Assembly (NCBI GenBank): GCA_017562135.1
Contig: QEYB01001312.1
Coordinates: forward strand, 1,116,001 to 1,180,000
Direction: 5' to 3'
Length of the DNA: 64,000 bases
Source: Dipylidium caninum
Taxonomy: Eukaryota > Platyhelminthes > Cestoda > Cyclophyllidea > Dipylidiidae
The first letter of the stretch is position 1. Each line of letters starts with the position of its first letter. The translations under genes and the position numbers were made by a program. Of this stretch, positions 62,012-64,000 are shown piece after piece. Under the pieces are notes generated by a model, which saw only the letters and a list, made by a program, of their open reading frames with translations, was not told the origin of the DNA and made no database searches.

Positions 62012-63838
62012 GTATGTTTAAAAGGCGTCTCCTCTATCTCCTGCAGTGTAAAGTGGGTCCGGCGGTCTATTGTATGCCTTCCCCTGGAAGTTCAGTCCTT
62101 GGTCATTTCTTCAGCGTGTGTGCTCAAAGGTTCGGGAGTATGCCAATGGAGGGAGTGGAGCAATTTTATAAAGGACAAACGGGTCTTTTTTAGCTTACTA
62201 ACCGCTCTAGCGTTCTAAATTGGCAGTTTATTCCCTGCTTTAGCCGCCTATATCTATTCCCTTCAGAGGAACTCCAATCCGGTCCAACCGGAAGACTGCA
62301 CACCCTACTAATTTGCCTCGGTTTGAAGAGTACTGCTGTAGGGAATAATTTCACCACATTTTCAAAGCCATAATCTTGCGCATAGTTGACATCGTGTCGA
62401 CCACCGGGTGATAAGATAGGAAGAGAACGAAGAGCCATTCCACGAAAGTAATTTAGTGTTCCATTCTACTCTACGGTCGTACGATTAGCATTCGACAGGA
62501 CCTGGAAGCCATCCTACGATAACTCCAGTGAAGGGCATTACCAGAATGTATACTGCCGTTCAACCGCTGAATTACTCACGTCATGCCTGATTCACTGTGG
62601 TTAGAGTCAAGCCCACACCCCTGTCCCATGTGTCGATGTTCGAGTGCCACTTCACTCCACGATTTAACTCTCTCCACGGAGCCTACTACGCTCCACTTAC
62701 CGACCACGCTGTCTGCTAGCTCACCAGCGTACGAATGGTTTGAAGAGTTCATTTTGAGCCGCAACCCTGACCAAGGCGAGGCAATCCTGTTCAGATGCCT
62801 GAACGCGGCAATTAATCAGGCACAGACAGCCAGCAAGCCAGTTATGAATCGCTCCTGAGGGACAATAGTGAATAATCGCAGTCTCTCAAGCCCCTCTCTT
62901 GGGGGGAGGGGCGCTTTTCACCTGAAATCCTATTTGTCGTTCACACACAAAAAGAGTCCGACAGGTCATTATCCGCTGAGATTGAGAGTTTCACTTCTGC
63001 CCTTCTGCTTGTAGTGCGTTTACATGGCCCATTTGCTTTTCTTCCAGTGAAGATCTGAGGCAATTTCCTAAGGTCTTATCTATTTCTCTTTTTTTTTCAC
63101 CTTCCTTTTTCTCACCTCACAGTAATATCAACTAATTTGCCTTATCCCGCTGAACGGCACAATAAGTGAACGAGAGGGCTTGAGGGAAAGAGGTAGAGGT
63201 AGAGGGAGAGGGAGCGAGATTGAGGGGCGAGGGGCGAGCGGGATAGCGGGATAGCGGAAAAAAAGCTTTGGCTTCTAGACGCGTAACACCCGATTTTTCA
63301 TCACGAAAACATGCACACGTACACACGCCCCCGAGAACCCACGGGGAGCGATTTAGTGGCCGACTTTGATAGATTAGAATGGGCGGCTGCAGCAATACAG
63401 ACAGTTGTTTTTGCACCCGAATACGTCGGCATATACGTTTGTGTATACTTGCGTTATTCAATCGCTGCCGCTAGCTTACTACTCCGCACAAGACGGCATG
63501 GTTACATTCGTTATGTCAAAGCATTTACGATTGTGCCTGCACTCGTTTTCAACTGTAGCTCAAGGAAAGACATTAGGCGATCTGTCTTGTTGGCTGGTTG
63601 GTTGGTTGGTGTACACGCGCACACCGGCACAGACTCTCATATACCCCGCTCTCCCTGTGGCCTTCAGGAGGCGTCGTCCAACTCTCCCACATCGACAGAG
63701 TCATGCTTCCTCCACACGCCTCTCTACCTTACCTTCACACTTTTTTACGTAACTAAGGTCCCACAGGGGAACACATCTACCTGATGTGAACGCTCAAGGT
63801 GTGTTCAAATTGGGAAAATTCACTTTTGCGTATTCCAG
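62012..63838. other. Region downstream of the last mapped EGF exon
   Basis: Starts with the donor GGTATG of the exon ending at 62011. A purine-rich tract (AGAGGTAGAGG, then GGGATAGCGGGATAGCGG) lies at about 63185-63256. Frames at 62583-62858 and 63311-63784 have no recognisable EGF, LNR, ankyrin or transmembrane signature. Probably intron. Confidence 0.35.
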
Positions 63839-63935
63839 GAAATGATCCAATTGCTTGCGACAGTGTACAGTAGCATAAAACAAGAGGGAGTATTTGAAAG
63901 TAAAGATGGCACTGTGGAAGCACTGACTCTCAAAG
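63839..63935 (+). CDS. Candidate internal exon, unrecognised
   Basis: Bordered by TATTCCAG and a GTAACA donor, it reads EMIQLLATVYSSIKQEGVFE, then SKDGTVEALTLK. It starts in phase 0 whereas the exon ending at 62011 ends in phase 1, so it cannot follow it directly. It may belong to a later part of the EGF gene or to a different gene. Confidence 0.3.
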
Positions 63936-64000
63936 GTAACACACCGAGAAGTACTTATTGCTATTTCAAAACGAAGGGGATATCAGGGCAAGCAGTGACG

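Overview
This is eukaryotic nuclear DNA, most likely from a parasitic flatworm and probably a tapeworm. The inference rests on multi-exon genes with GT-AG introns, a class of very small introns (30 to 34 nt in the Rap1 and COG6 genes), strong splice acceptors lying only 2 to 13 nt upstream of several start codons (as in spliced-leader trans-splicing), and large gene-poor stretches with AC/GT microsatellites. No bacterial, phage or CRISPR feature is seen.

Layout. 1-1804: 3' end of a proline/alanine-rich gene ending in a PPGY motif. 3788-4363: an RPP14/POP5-like RNase P subunit. 5059-5856: a complete Rap1 GTPase in three exons. About 7.2-30.4 kb is a rearranged array of segmental duplications. 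A 7.1-kb inverted repeat (8542-15655 against 23360-30390) encloses a 7.7-kb spacer, and that spacer holds another inverted copy of the left flank (16548-19680 against 7225-10132). The repeated DNA carries truncated COG6 copies that all lack the same internal exons, degenerate ubiquitin-conjugating-enzyme copies without the catalytic cysteine, and copies of a small two-transmembrane protein gene. A divergent three-exon paralogue of the latter lies in the spacer at 20490-21998 on the minus strand.

The probable parent locus follows: COG6 (31152-35209, plus strand) convergent with an intact RAD6/UBE2A-type E2 gene (35446-35922, minus strand). The same order is kept in the duplicated copies at 7-9 kb and 17-19 kb. 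COG6 itself shows several one-base frameshifts and an in-frame stop, so it is either decaying or poorly assembled.

36-49 kb is mostly gene-poor. It includes a 485-bp inverted repeat (37930-38413 / 41451-41936) flanking an almost identical 0.8-kb copy of part of the large repeat (39964-40775), and a few isolated exon-like blocks. From 49259 to beyond the mapped exons runs a secreted or membrane multi-EGF protein of Notch-like layout: a signal-peptide exon, then, after a 5.8-kb intron, at least six exons encoding twelve EGF repeats. No function can be given to the two-transmembrane family or to the 1-1804 gene from sequence alone.
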